Assembly: GCF_002105155.1 (NCBI RefSeq)
Contig: NW_019028982.1
Location: 890,501-954,500, forward strand
Direction of reading: 5' to 3'
DNA length: 64,000 nucleotides
Source: Lobosporangium transversale
Lineage: Eukaryota > Mortierellomycota > Mortierellomycetes > Mortierellales > Mortierellaceae
In this document: piece after piece, positions 10,610-23,170 of the stretch
Numbering within the stretch: position 1 is the stretch's first letter
Layout: each line of letters begins with the position of its first letter
Notes under the pieces: generated by a model
The model's input: the letters and a program-made list of their open reading frames with translations, nothing else
The model's database searches: none
Told to the model about the DNA's origin: nothing
Made by a program: the position numbers and the translations under genes

Positions 10610-12935
10610 TTAGTCATCCCAGTTCTCATCATCACTCTCATCTTCATCATCACTTCCTGCGACACGCGATTTCCTCATCTGCAGCGCAGCCGCCAGTGCA
10701 GACGCCAAATCACCACCATTACCTTCAGGTTCCTCAGCGACTGCAGCAGGTGGCGGCGGAGTACTACGGGCAGGCGAGGATGACGAAGGTTGATCGTGCA
10801 GACCTGTCTTGCGCAATACACCAATGCCGCCAGCGCCTCTGATACTCTCCAGTAAATTTGACCGAGCATCCATCTTTGCTCCAGTCGGAAGTGCAATGCC
10901 AGGCGCTCTAGCGCCTCCAGGTGGTGGTGGGGGCGGCGGCGGGCCCCCAGCGCCGCCCATAGGAGGAGGCGGAGGTGGAGGGGGAGGAGGAGGAGGACCA
11001 CCAGCGCCACCCACTGGGGGAGGTGGAGGTGGAGGTGGAGGAGGAGGACCGCCAGCACTTATTGGGGGTGGGGGTGGTGGTGGTGGTGGTGGTGGTGGTG
11101 GAGGAGCTCCACCAGAGCCACCAAAGTTGCCAACTGGTGGAGGAGGAGGCGGTGGTGGCGCACTTCCTGATGGCTGGAATGGTGGGGGTGGGGGAGGTGG
11201 AGGCGCGGCTGCAGGAACAAAAGCCCCACGAATGGGTGGAGGAGGCGGAGGTGGCGCATTATTGGATGATGATGGTGCGTATGAGGGACGAGGTGGAGGT
11301 GGAGGAGCAGCCTGGACCTCACGAGCAGGCGTTGGAGGCGGTTTGGGTGGTTCGGGCGAAGGAGGAGCAACTGCCGCAGGGGTAGGCTCACGACTCGGCA
11401 ATGCTGGTGGGGCATTAACAGCTGGGGCTGGAGCTGGGGTTGGAGTAGCGATGCGCGAAAGGCGTGAGGGAGGTGGAGGTGGGGGAGCGCGACGTGAGGC
11501 TGGAGGTGGCGGTGGTGCAGGCTTGACCGTCGGCTTCATAACAGGTAGCACCGATGCTGGCGGCACAGCTCCAGAGGACGGTACACGTTTATGCGCTGAT
11601 GCTCCTTGAGTCGAACGTGTACCACCACGGCTTGTAGGCGCAGCAGGGGCAGGTTTTGGGTCTGGACCACCACGAGCTTTCACAAAATCGCTGATAAACT
11701 CGGCTTCATTTTGAATCTCTTCCCGACTAAGCCCTTGCTTTTCCAGATCTTCAAACAGCTTTCTCCATGCGGGGTCTTCGGGATCGATGTTTTGAACCTA
11801 ACAGTAACAATAATAACGACATTAACATAAAAAAAAAGAATAGAGATATAGTGTGAGATGACATATTAAAAGCTGAGCATTCATAAAAAAGATTATCTAT
11901 TAACCTATACACATACAGTGAAGCCTTTGTTTGAGTCCCATCCAACATGGCTCAAGTGTCGAAAGTTAGAAGGCAGTCCAATAAGAGTCTTATCTAGCTT
12001 GCCTTTGCTGCCCTTTTTCTCCTTCTTGCCACTGAAGAAACCGCTCTTTCTCGACCGAGGTGTGCCGCCTATTGATATTAGCACATTTTTAATGATGAGC
12101 TTTTTAGGAACTACGCCTCCAATTCTTGTTGTATGCGCCGCCCGTTTCGGCAGAGCATAATATTTAAGGATGATCATTATGAAAAATGGGTATTACCTTT
12201 CTTGAGCGTATCACGATTCGTGACCTTTTTGTAAAAAACACCCGCTTCTTGATCATCAGCAAAAGAGAATGCAGCCAAACAGTTCTAAAAAGAAGTCCAC
12301 AATCCCCAAGAGTATGCGCAGTTAGAATTGAGCTGTACAGTAATACCAAGATGCAAAGAGTTTCCATAAGAACATTTTAATGATGACTTACATCAAGTGC
12401 AAAAGTATGGAAGAACGATCGTTCCTGAACGTACTCAAAGTCTTCGTACAACTCCTGTTCCCAGATGACCCCTCGTGAAGTCTAGAAAGTAGATAAAATG
12501 TGCCAGCAATGACAATGATTGTAATATAAGTATATCATTGTGAGCAAAAGAGCTAAACAGCAATTGTCCACAATTGTTCAATTGGAGTGCAAAACCATGA
12601 AAAATAGCTATATCGTCACTCAATCATACCATAAGGTCCACAATGCGAAAGTAAAATGTATTCTTGGTCTGCACAAAGGCTAGACCGCCCATAATGCCAG
12701 AGTAGGTCCATGAGTTCGGGTCCGGATAGGCGACATACAACCGAGCGACTGTTGCAGTAATGATTTTCTAAAGATGGTAAAAGTTGGTCAAAAATAAAGA
12801 GATGAATTGTCAATCAACATGGATGGTTGAGCTGGAATGCCTCTGTAACAGAATGAGTCTTACTTGAGTTGTTGAAGGCAAGGCACGCTTAATAGCGGCC
12901 TTGTCTTCTGGATTGTGCAGAGTTACACTTGGCAT
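10610..12935 (-). CDS. LAS17: WASP/Las17-family actin nucleation promoter
   Basis: Six exons (12935-12864, 12767-12630, 12481-12392, 12284-12197, 12110-11917, 11797-10610) join in frame to 589 residues. Exons 1-4 encode a WH1/EVH1 domain, which binds WIP/verprolin. Exons 5-6 encode a CRIB/GBD: IGLPSNFRHLSHVGWD fits the ISxPxxFxHxxHVGxD consensus for Rho-family GTPase binding, followed by the usual helical inhibitory segment. A long poly-proline region with many runs of eight or more prolines binds profilin and SH3 domains. A WH2 motif (RSNLLESIRGAGG...LRKT) and an acidic tail ending DDENWDD, with the tryptophan needed for Arp2/3 binding, complete the VCA. It activates Arp2/3 at endocytic sites. 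The acceptor of exon 5 could be 12116 instead of 12110; both keep frame. Confidence 0.92.
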
Positions 12936-13282
12936 GGCAAGCAGTGACTCTTAGTATTCTCGTGGTTGAATACGTGCAAGAAGGGTATGTTTTTAAATGA
13001 AAGGGTAATCTTTTTCTTTATTTCTCTTTTTCCTTTGTGAAATTAAAGATGAATGTTAAACGAAGCAATTGAAATGGTATTTTTTATTTTGAGAGATAGA
13101 AAGAAAGAGAGAGCGGGAGAGAAGAGCAACAGCCCGTGTTACTAAATTACTGTGCTCTTGACAATGAGCCATTTATAATATCACGTCACAATTGCTTGTT
13201 TAATTAAACGATCTTGTCATACTCTTGATCTAAAAAAGTGTGGACCAAACTATTATAGCATCGAAAAGCGGTGCCGCCTTAT

Positions 13283-14872
13283 TTATAATGGCTGGCGCAG
13301 CCTCCAATGGGGTTTGGTATCGTCTTCTTTGATGGCCTTTTCACCAACTGCCTCTACTAACTGCTTCTTGAGTGATACGAACGTTCTACCAGTTTCGTCA
13401 TTATCTTCATTCACCAGCTCAAACACCTGCAGAGCATCTGCTTGCGTCTCACCCTTTTCCTTGCGGGCTCGTGCAAGCGCACGCTGGGCCTCCTCAATCT
13501 GCGACTTTTCCTTGGAGGCTGTTGCATAGTCTTTGTTGTTGATCGCATTCGTAACATCGGCCCAAAGTCTGTGCGACTCCAATGGGCCCAACTCTGCCAA
13601 AGGCTTGATCTCTGGAGGAACACTTTTGTCCGCATCCGAGTCAAAGAACAAAAAGGTCTCGTTTTTCTTGACATCGGTGCAGTTGGAAGCTCCACTCCAA
13701 AGACCCTGGGCTGTGTAAAAGGGGCTGCCACCATTGATGGGCTTGAGGGTTGCCTTGAAACTATGGCGTTCTCCTGAGAAGTATCCTCTGGTACTATATT
13801 CAATTGTTGTTAATAATCCAGTGCTGCTGATAATATAGGTTGTTCCAGAGAGCTCCACATAAGGGCGTCCAGTCATCATACCACGAATATTGAGTGAAGG
13901 TAGCGTGATGAGGTAATGCTCGTTGAAGTGAGGCAGGGTCAGAATGGCATGACCAGTCTGTGAGACATCAATGCCTGCAGGTATAGCATAGCGTGACTTT
14001 TGACCGCAGTGTCCCTCCAATTTGACGCCTGCTTTCTTATTCTCAAGGTGGAAACCCATAATCTTGTTAAAAAAGAAGAGGAAACAAAAAACAAAAAAAA
14101 AAAAAAAAAAAAAAAAACAAAGTAAACAACTGATCGATATTTTCGATGACAAAGATAAAAACAATAAGCAGCATACAAATATCAGTGAAGCATTTAATAA
14201 TATAGACTCTTCTTATTGAAGGAAACTTACAGGTGGATGATGGCTGACTTGCTCAGCCTTCAAGATCGTATCGCCAGTTTCCTCATCGCCAGTCCACTTT
14301 GCAAAGTATTGTTCGCCAAGGATAGGGTTGTATGGCTTCTTCTCCATACCGGCGGTAGTAGATCGGGAAGTATAGGAGCCATAGAGGGTGGAGATGAACC
14401 AACGAGTAGCGTTCAAAAGACGCTCCTGAGGAGTACTTCCCTTGGAGATGGATGCAAATAGTTTGGGATGATCGCCCCAATATTGACTATTATATTAGGT
14501 AATAACAATTTGTCAAAAATGGGCACAGATGATTTAAATTGATTCTCGTGATTAAACATCATGTATCCTCATGCTCCTCACGTCCAAGCAGGTGTCTCCA
14601 TCATTCTCTGAAGATACAAAAAGAGAAAAAGAAAAGAAAACCCAAGATGGTATGAGTCTGATATAAGGCTTAGATAGGCCAGCTATGCCAATTAGGCTTT
14701 ACCTGTATTCGAGTAAACTGACGGAGCTCAAGAGAAAGCTAGGGCATGTGAGACTTGAAAGATCCCCAGAGAACTGAGCGAGAGTGGCGATAAAAGAGCG
14801 GAGAGAGTCTTTTTGTTCAGCAGGCACTTCAACAGGTGTGTCCTCGGGATTGGTGTCTTTGCTGGAGCTCAT
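13283..14872 (-). CDS. Oxysterol-binding protein, short Osh4/Kes1 type
   Basis: Three exons (14872-14703, 14486-14231, 14062-13283) give 401 residues. The junction of exons 1 and 2 rebuilds LLEYSQYWGDHP, and exon 2 ends in the family signature EQVSHHPP. The last exon contains KLEGHCGQKSRY and the C-terminal region typical of sterol-binding beta-barrels. There is no PH, ankyrin or FFAT segment, so it is the short, soluble kind that exchanges sterol and PI4P between membranes; yeast Osh4/Kes1 has 434 residues. The ATG at 14872 starts just before the conserved lid region. The second intron holds a 26-base A run. The gene is divergent from the glycosyltransferase-like gene, with 593 bp between start codons. 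Confidence 0.92.
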
Positions 14873-15465
14873 AGTTAAAGAGTGCTTGAGAGATTGATAG
14901 GGAGATGAGATGAGGCGAGGTTGTTGATTGAAAACGATGAAATGGAATAAAGAAAAAAAGAATGGGGACGACGGATTTTCTTTTTTTAAAAAAAGGGGGA
15001 CTTGCTGTGGTCTGCACTGTCTTTCTACGTCACTTTTTTTTTTTTTTTTAAAGCACCGGAAGACAAATCCCATAAAATGTCTTTACGCGGGGGTAAAAAA
15101 AAATTTCATTGATTGGTGTAAGCAGTTGTCCTGTAATCCGTGCTCCCCTGATGTGTCTCGAAAGCTGTAGCAGTCTTGCAACGGTCCTTCCTCCTTTCTG
15201 TCCTACTTGCTTGCAACTCCTTTGTCTTTCCTCCCTCTCTTTTCTTCAAATACACTTTCCTTACTCTCTCATTCCATTCGACTGTCCCTGTTCCACTTTA
15301 GTCTCTTCTCCCTTACTGTTGCATTCTCATTCTTTATTCACATTTGCCTCTTCTGTCAATTCTCACTAGACACTCATTCTCCACACACGTTGGACTCTTC
15401 CGTCCTTTTAACTGCTCCTTCAACGCCCAAGTGATCCTATTTTCCCACCCACGCTCTCCTTTTTC
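14873..15465. promoter_or_regulatory. Shared divergent promoter region
   Basis: 593 bp between two divergent start codons (oxysterol-binding protein to the left, glycosyltransferase-like to the right). The right half is a pyrimidine-rich plus strand (15170-15465), a usual feature of fungal promoters and leaders. No specific factor site can be named. Confidence 0.5.
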
Positions 15466-16099
15466 ATGGCACCAAAGGGATATACCTTCTGTTATTATGT
15501 GTCTGGTCATGGTATATAGTGACTCGAAAGAAGAGACCTGCTGTCATTATTATCAAAAGAACAAAAAAAAACTTTAATATATAAAAGTGTCTTATATTAC
15601 TTTGAAAGTTATTCTAATTTAGTCTAATGGACGACTTTTTTTTTTTTTTTTTTTTTAATCACCTTGCTACAAAAAAAAAAGGGTTTGGTCATGCAACACG
15701 CGTGAATCAGATTATCACTGAACTCCTCCACTCTTCCACGTCTTCAGTCTCAACAGCCGTGTCAGATGGACCTCTAACCTCTGTCAAGGGATCAAACAGC
15801 ACGTCAGGATCCACAGAGGGATTGTTTGTGAACTCTTCAGCTGCAGAACCTGTGCCTACAGCCACAACGACAATCACTACCACAATTACTCGAACAATCT
15901 CTAGGCATACCATATACATAGTCTCGGATGCACCCCAGTTTATATTCCAAGATGTGATTGCATTAGGCGCCATCTATCGCAACGCAAAAGTCGATTCTGG
16001 TGTTGTCCAACCACTGGTAAAGTAATAATGTCATGTCTTGTCATATTGTCATAGCACAGATCAATCGGATGTGATCATTTTTACAACAATTTCCAAATT

Positions 16100-16136
<37 letters not shown>

Positions 16137-18030
16137 CGCCTTTTGGTCATTCCGGTAAAACTCTTTTAGGCTTACTCGGTCGACCGACAAAAAACAATAG
16201 AGGGTGTCAAGAGCTTTTTAGCAAAGCGTGAAGAAATGATTAAACATGAGGTTTCATGGCTAGCCCAAGTTGGCGCCAACTGCGTACTTGCAGATGCTCC
16301 TTTCCTGCCATGGTAAGAAACAACTTTTTCTGTTTTATACTTACTATTTCTAGCAACCTTAAATTTTAAACTAATGCTTGTACTGAATTATCAATGACTT
16401 TATCATAAGCGCTGCCGCATATGCATATGGAATCCCTGCATGCTTGATCACCAATTTTACATTTGATGAAGTCTATCGCTTTCTAAGAGAAGGAGACCCA
16501 ATGGATAGGGATGTTATCGCGTGCGCAGATGCGGCTCTGGAGGATTATAAGAAAGCATCTCTCTTGCTAAGGTTACCCGGATCAATCGATATTCCTTCAT
16601 TTGCGGATGAAATCTTGACACTAGAATCAGGCGTACCTTTGACCGTGAGGAAACCTTTTGTTGGCAATGCAAATGAACAAGGAATTAACAATGCTGCTTT
16701 GGATAAAACTGACCAGCAACCTCAGCAGAATGGAAATGACCAATATGATTTAATCCATCGCATGGACAGTCAACTTCATTTGCATTCATCTCGTAGAAAC
16801 CCTCCACTGTCCATTGATACGTCTACAGCAGTTCCAAAACATACGGGAATGCAGCGTCGCGCCATTGATGTACCATTGGTTGTTCGTAAGGCAATTAACA
16901 CTCGCGAGGATGTTCTTCGGTCTCTGGGTGTAGATGAGGAGACTATTCGAACAAAGAAGATGGTTTTAGTTTCATTTGGTGGTCAACGATTGAAGCAAGG
17001 ATGGGGGAATCCTTTGCCTGATGGCTGGATAGGCGTAATCTGCGGTTTGCCTGTTTCACACGAGCTGCCGGACGGATTCTATAGAAGCCCACATGGTGTT
17101 TACGTGCCTGATTTGACCCATGCTGCTGACATTGTCATTGGTAAATTGGTGAGTATAACAAATGGTTCAGCTTTTATAGCTTTGTTCACACCATGACTTG
17201 GCTTAATATCTATCATTTTCAGTTTCTAAACGTTTCCAAACTTTGCTTGATGGCCTATATAGGGCTATGGAACATGCTCCGAGTGCATTGCGCATGATAC
17301 CCCACTTATTTATGTTTCAAGACCACAGTTCGTGGAAGAGCATGGTTTAATCAAATTGATGATTAATCACGGTTTACCTGTTGAAATGACCGCAGAAGAA
17401 TTCGAGACAGGACTCTGGCAGCGATCCATCTTGGAAGCAGACAGGCTAGCACAAGAAGAAAAAGAAGGCAGGCGGCTATATCTAGAGGCACTTCATGAAG
17501 AAGAAATCGAGAAGAACCAAAAGTCTATCCATCACAATATTGATCAAGAATCAGCGGGTATTCCGCAGTTGGAGAAGACAATGCCTGACCATGATCAAGA
17601 ACACAACCACTATGTTCGAAGGAGATCGTCCATTGCGTATGGCAATCCGTTACAGCGCCGAGCCTCAAAAGCAAAATCACTAGCAGAATCTGTCAATATG
17701 GCTGAGATGGCAAGAGGCGGACCGATTTCACCACCTATCCATGATGATGATTTGCCATTATTATCGCCTGCACGATCTAGGAGATCAGCATCTATCACAT
17801 CTTTGACTTCAGCAACATTTCGATCAAGAACTATTAATCATAATGATAGCGATCCTGCAGCTGGCGCTGTAATACCAGGTGGACGACAGGACCCTTGCCT
17901 AGATGCAAGTATGCCGTCAGTGCCGCGTCCCGCATGGTTCGAAAGGCGAATCCCGCATGATGGTGGCAAAGTCTGTGCACAGCTTGTGGAGGAGTACATG
18001 CGGATATGGGAAGAGCATCATCGGTCCTAA
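15466..18030 (+). CDS. Glycosyltransferase-like, L-arabinokinase N-domain type
   Basis: Five exons (15466-15511, 15682-16016, 16170-16312, 16410-17148, 17263-18030) give 676 residues. The first exon is only 46 bp; it supplies MAPKGYTFCYYVSGHG, and splicing rebuilds SGHGFGHATR, a glycine loop typical of GT-B sugar-nucleotide enzymes. Later exons rebuild VVQPLAYSVDRQKT, a cysteine at FLPC|AAAYAYGIP and GKLGYGTCSECIAHDTP, all matching the glycosyltransferase-like domain found at the N-terminus of plant L-arabinokinase. The GHMP kinase domain of the plant protein is absent. The C-terminal 230 residues are charged and low in complexity. Without the kinase domain the substrate is unknown; sugar binding or transfer is inferred from the fold. 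Intron 1 carries a T run plus a 10-A run at its acceptor, intron 2 a 28-T run. Confidence 0.85.
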
Positions 18031-18287
18031 ATGAATTTAAATGAATTAATTTATTAATAAAAATGTATATGACAAAAAGATTTAATGGAGCACAAACTAT
18101 TCACTATTGACAAAACTTTAGAAGAATAGCTTTTCCATCATCCATTGCTAAAAGAAAAAGATGGAAAACTAGGAAGGTATACTTTATGAAGATATTTATG
18201 AAATTGAAGAGGAGAGGGAGGACATTCCTTGTCTGGGCCGCGCTCTTTCCAAAATATGTAACCTGCAATACAGTGAATGGTACAACG

Positions 18288-18321
<34 letters not shown>

Positions 18322-18495
18322 CAAGCTTGTATGCTTAATTTGACTAGCTTTAACAGTACAGATTATCAATAGGCTTTATTTATTTAGTATATTACGTTCT
18401 CTCATTATTCTTCAGTTCTATGGTATATGGGTGGAGGAAAAGGCTTGTTGTTGTGGATGTAATAGAATAGTATTTTAGAAAAAAAAAAAAAAAAA
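18031..18495. terminator. Convergent 3' ends
   Basis: 465 bp between the 3' ends of the glycosyltransferase-like gene and the Stealth gene. It holds AATAAA-like sequence at 18055-18061 soon after the first stop and a run of about 28 A at 18290-18317. No gene is visible. Confidence 0.45.
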
Positions 18496-20861
18496 TCATG
18501 TCAGCGAATTTGTTAGGGAAGCAAGGGTCATTTCCCATGGCGAGGGAATAGAAAAACGTTCCTCCAAAAATGCCTTAAAAATATCACGAGTCTGCTCCTC
18601 TGCTGTTGGATTATTGTCAACATTATCATTGATACAGAAGAAGGTCTCCATCTCTCTCCTGTCCAAGAGCTGCCGGAGAGTTGTTTTGGAAGTTATGGGG
18701 TTATTCAATTGAGTGAATGTGTAAGGCGAAGTAGCCATTACGTAGTTATATTTCATCAAGTCCGCAATAGTAGCCTTGTAGGCTTCTGAAGAGGTGTCTG
18801 AAGGCAAGATCTCATTGGCAAGCCCAGAAGAAGTCGATGTCTGACGAAGCATGTGAAGAAGACAGTCTCCGCACTGGAATTTAGTGAATGCCATTTGTTG
18901 GAACGTAGCTTTTGAAGCATTGTTGTCCATCGATTGGATAGTGCTATTGCTGAAGTCAGGACCTAAGCAATAGTCAATGTCGATCTGACAGAAGCGACCT
19001 TTAATATCATCATAGACGGTATAAGGCGGCCTGTCTTTACTGGTGTGTGTCTCACCCGCAGTTGCATTGGGATATTTTAGCATGAAAGGATATCCATCCA
19101 GACCTGACTGGTGATAGGTTGTGGATCCTGTGGTGGGGTAGCCCATCTGCTGCAGATGATCTTGGTAATTTTCTACGAAGCTAGAGAAGTTGCTCGCGTA
19201 TAATGATGAGGACGAAGATTCCTTTTGTGCTTGGTTCCATGCCTCGAGCCTATGGAGAAACTGTTCGCGTTCTGTCCAATCCAGGATGCCGTCTTGATTC
19301 ACGTCCAGTCGATGGAACCAAAAAGAACTCAGTTGAGTCTCACGCAGCTTTTCAAGGACATAGTGAGCCATGAAGAAGGATACTTGAATGTCCAGGGCTT
19401 CACCCTCTCCTCTGAAACGATGGGAACTGGTTGAAAATATTTCATTTGGCCAAGTAGCTTGAATCTCCTGTAGCATTGGAACACTAAGGACATGAGGGAC
19501 ATGAGCCAAATAGGCTCGATGGCGAAAACCGAACTGCTTCGAGAGCAAGAAATTAGAGTATTGAAGGGAGTTCCATTCACCTACGGAGAGTGATGTCCGG
19601 TCAAGAGGGAGGATCGCTGGTGGAACCAGGAGGGAGGGCTCCATATGAAAGACAAAACCATAGAGAGGTGTCCATATATCTGCAGCCGCCATGGTTCTGC
19701 CTAAAAACACGTCATCATTTAGGTAAAGGAACTAATAAGCAAAAGAGAGGGAGAGGGGGAGAAAGAAAGATGTATAGTTTAGTAAGCAAGGACAAGTAAA
19801 GCGGATTTGATGAATTAAAATAATAAAATAAAAAAGTAAAAAGCGTCCATCTGAGCAGAACAACTCTAATTTTTGTTCACTCGAACCCTTTCTATTAGCA
19901 GGAATGTGAATGGGAAAAATGCACTTACAACGTCCGTGACACCAGGAGTATGATGGATCTGACTTTCAATGGATAAACTGTTGAAGGATGGTAAAACTTG
20001 GGGATCATCAAAGATATCGGTATGAGGTACGAGTTGGATCGCTTCTTTAGATCTTGTTAGGTCTAACCAGGTAGGGATTTGGTTTTCGTCTCTTTCGGGG
20101 TCCACTACAGTAGTCAGGATGTGGATTTTATTAAACATCCCCGTAGCATATTGAGATACCGACCTCACCGAGTACTTTAGTTCATCCATATCACGATATC
20201 TGTTGGCAGTCTGGTCTTCTCGACCCCAAAGTTTCACTCCTCTCTTTTCCCGACGACTCCGACCATCGTTTTCTCTTTCGCTTGCTGATGATGATGATGA
20301 TGATGACGACGTTGCAGTCGACGGTGTTTCCGTCCATCTTTTTGACTGTTCCAGAATATCATCACCACTTAAAGTGTCTCTTCGGTTGTGCAAGTGATAT
20401 TGTTGGAAGAAAGGAGACATATTCTGATACTTGTCCTTCAGAGTTAACAGCTTAGGATCAGATCCATTAACCCACGTGTACACTACATCGATCTGCAAGT
20501 CTTGACCACCTCCATCAGAAGAGGCGTTCAATTCAGGGCCGAGTGTCTGAGCATGAAACCAAGCTGTTATCCATTCAGGTGCATTTCGGAATGGTCTCCA
20601 GGTTGAGGATTCTGTCAATGGACTGGCTTCACGTCGATCGATAGACTGGTCTTCGAATCCGGGTAGATTTGAGCTTCCCTTTAGTAGATCGGTAGAGATG
20701 AATGCCAAAGATGAGAAGTACAGATAGGAGAATAAGTTGAAACAAATGAAGGCAATGAACAGGAAGAGTGTTAAAGTTTTTGCACTGTATGTGCAGTAAT
20801 TGCGTCGGAAAGCATGGTAAAAGGGTCTAGGGGTTGTGGAGAGACTGAACGGAGTGAACAT
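18496..20861 (-). CDS. Stealth-family sugar-phosphate transferase
   Basis: Two exons (20861-19929, 19731-18496) give 722 residues. A single N-terminal membrane segment (about residues 29-53) suggests a type II Golgi protein. The first conserved region reads DVVYTWVNGSDP, the hallmark of Stealth CR1; CR2 follows (RDMDELKYSVRSV...IHILT), and the splice junction rebuilds TDVFLYLNDDVFLG, with the acidic DD expected in CR2. The second exon holds CR3-like AHVPHVLSV...HRFRGEGE and an EF-hand-like loop DVNQDGILDWTE. Members include human GNPTAB, which transfers GlcNAc-1-phosphate to mannose, and bacterial capsule polymerases that transfer hexose-1-phosphate. A poly-Ser stretch follows CR1. The acceptor in this fungus is unknown; a phosphodiester-linked glycan is the likely product. 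Confidence 0.88.
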
Positions 20862-21460
20862 ATTATTGTCGATATTCTACAAAAGGGTTGAATCAGAATA
20901 ACATGAAGCACAAGCATGCAAGCATAGGGAGGAAAAAAAAAATAATGATAGGACAACTGAAGTCGACAAGGCAATTAAGGTAGGAGATACGACGTTGAGG
21001 TTCTGAAGTGTCGATGCTAAAGGAGAAAGGGGGGAAAATTGAATTAAGGAACGAAGATGCGGGAAAATGAAAAGAATCAAGAAAAGGTCAATAAAAAAAC
21101 TAAATGATGGATCGCTCGAGGAAATGAGGCTGTTATGGCCTCGAAGGGGTCCTTATGATGACTATGGATCTAGGACAGCAATCAAAGTCGTTGGGCGAGC
21201 AAGGCGAGGCACACGAGCAATTAAGATGAAAGGGGGAAAAAGGAATAAATTATATGCAGTTCCCTTTTTGGATCAAATCTGGTTACACGATAGCTCTTCG
21301 CATATGATTTATCGTCTGCTCGTTCCGCTTGTTAATCCATATCCTCGCCTTTTCTTTTCTTTTCTTTTCTTCCTTTCTTTTTTTTTTTTGTTGAAGGATT
21401 ATCGAACAAGCAAGAAGCAAGAACTCTCTTTATGTCAACACATCTTTTATTTTTTGCGGC

Positions 21461-21491
<31 letters not shown>

Positions 21492-21705
21492 TTAAGACTA
21501 TCTAACACGAGGTTCTGTGTAAACTTCATGAATAACAGAATTTTTTATACAAATATATACATCGCAATCTTGGAGCCAAATAGGACCAAAGTATTTTGTG
21601 AAGCGAGGCGGGTTTATAGATCTTGTTCAATAAGCAGCGGAATGGGCTATTGTAAATACCGATAAAAGACATAGTAATAATGGCGACATCAACAGTCTGC
21701 TCAAA

Positions 21706-21736
<31 letters not shown>

Positions 21737-22636
21737 CTTCTTTTCCGGCACTGCTTTAATCCGCCCTATAGTTTTTCCTTTGATGTTTATTTTGGATCCC
21801 TTACATAAATCTAAGTTTGACTAATTAGAGGCTGTTGGCTTTTTGATACTAAAAGCTTGTCAATTACAATGTATTTTTAGGTACCTGACATTTCTGCTAA
21901 AAAAAAAAAAAAGAGTTCCACTACGCCATCATATCCATCCAGGATCATGAAATCCGCTCAGGGTTGTCTAAAAAGCAATTAAAAATTTAAACAAACAAGT
22001 CCCTTTAGCTGGATTTTTCGGGGAGGGATGGGTGGGGGGGTGTCCAGTTGGACTGGGATGGAAAATATTTTTTGACTTTTTTAGATTCACAATAATGGAC
22101 CCTTCGTAACCGAACCATCAAGCATGACAAGCATAAATGCAGTATATGTATATACTCATAAACAAGTAATGATATAAATATAGATATATACATGTGTACA
22201 GATATACCCTTGGCATTTTCAGGGACAACTTTGTGCCCCTCCTTCCCTCCCCGTAAAGAAAAAAGCTCACATTGAAAACTGGGGCATCTAAATCAAAGAG
22301 ATGTTTCGTGGGCTATTTCTTAACTTTACCTTTTGTTTGTACCCGGATAAAATGTATCCCTCTGTTGGCGAGGCCATTTGTTCGTCGAAACAAACTTTTG
22401 TGGATCCACACGTGACGTGATGGCGGCTGTGCTATGAAACGGCCACAAAGTGGGGAAAGGGAAAAAAGGGACACAGCGTGGCACAGAAAAAAAAAAAAAA
22501 AAACAGGGGAAAAAGGGATAGGGGTGTCATCGTGTCATCATACCATCACCTTCTTGCATTGCGACCATCTCATCTACCAAGCAGGTGAAGCAAAAGACTA
22601 GGAAACATACCGACAAAAAAGGAAAAGGAAGTTCAG
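20862..22636. other. Divergent intergenic region, 1.77 kb
   Basis: Separates the Stealth gene (left) from the PFA4-like gene (right). It has A or T runs at 21461-21488, 21710-21736, 21900-21912 and 22486-22502, and CACGTGACGTGATG at 22410-22423, which contains overlapping CACGTG and TGACGTGA cores of the kind bound by bHLH and bZIP factors. No gene is supported here. Confidence 0.45.
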
Positions 22637-23132
22637 ATGCGTAACAACGACCGATGGATCTCCTTTTTAGCATGGTTTCTCATTGGTTTCATCAGTATTA
22701 CATCCCAGCTCTTTGTCTTTTTGCCCTGGCTATTCGGCTCATATGAGGCTCACGGGACATTTAACCGCATCAAAGATGTAGTAAATCATATTGAGTACCT
22801 GAACAACACAATTAACGGGGGTGAGGTCCCCTTGAGACACGATTCACAGTCAGATGTCGGTGTCAGTAGCGCATCAGACCTTCCTTTTATCTTTGGATAC
22901 TTGGTCTTCTTATGGACAAATATGAACGTTCGGGCCTTGTATTACTTGGTCCCATTCAACTTTTCATTGGGAATGCTCTGCTGGAACTATTACTTGACCA
23001 TGATAACTAATCCAGGATCCCCTCCGCTTGACTGGGTAAAGAAAAAAATATATTATCCACGGGCTAATTGGAAAATGATATAAGGCAAAAAGAAAAAAAG
23101 AGATCTTGACTCAAACCTGAAGGATTATGACC

Positions 23133-23170
<38 letters not shown>

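Noticed and set aside
10809-11609. 266-codon Gly-rich frame on the plus strand
   Set aside because: It is the antisense of the poly-proline exon of the WASP gene, whose own frame joins to WH1, CRIB and VCA motifs.
21067-21495. 142-codon plus-strand frame upstream of the PFA4-like gene
   Set aside because: It ends in a poly-lysine tail from an A run and has no recognisable domain.
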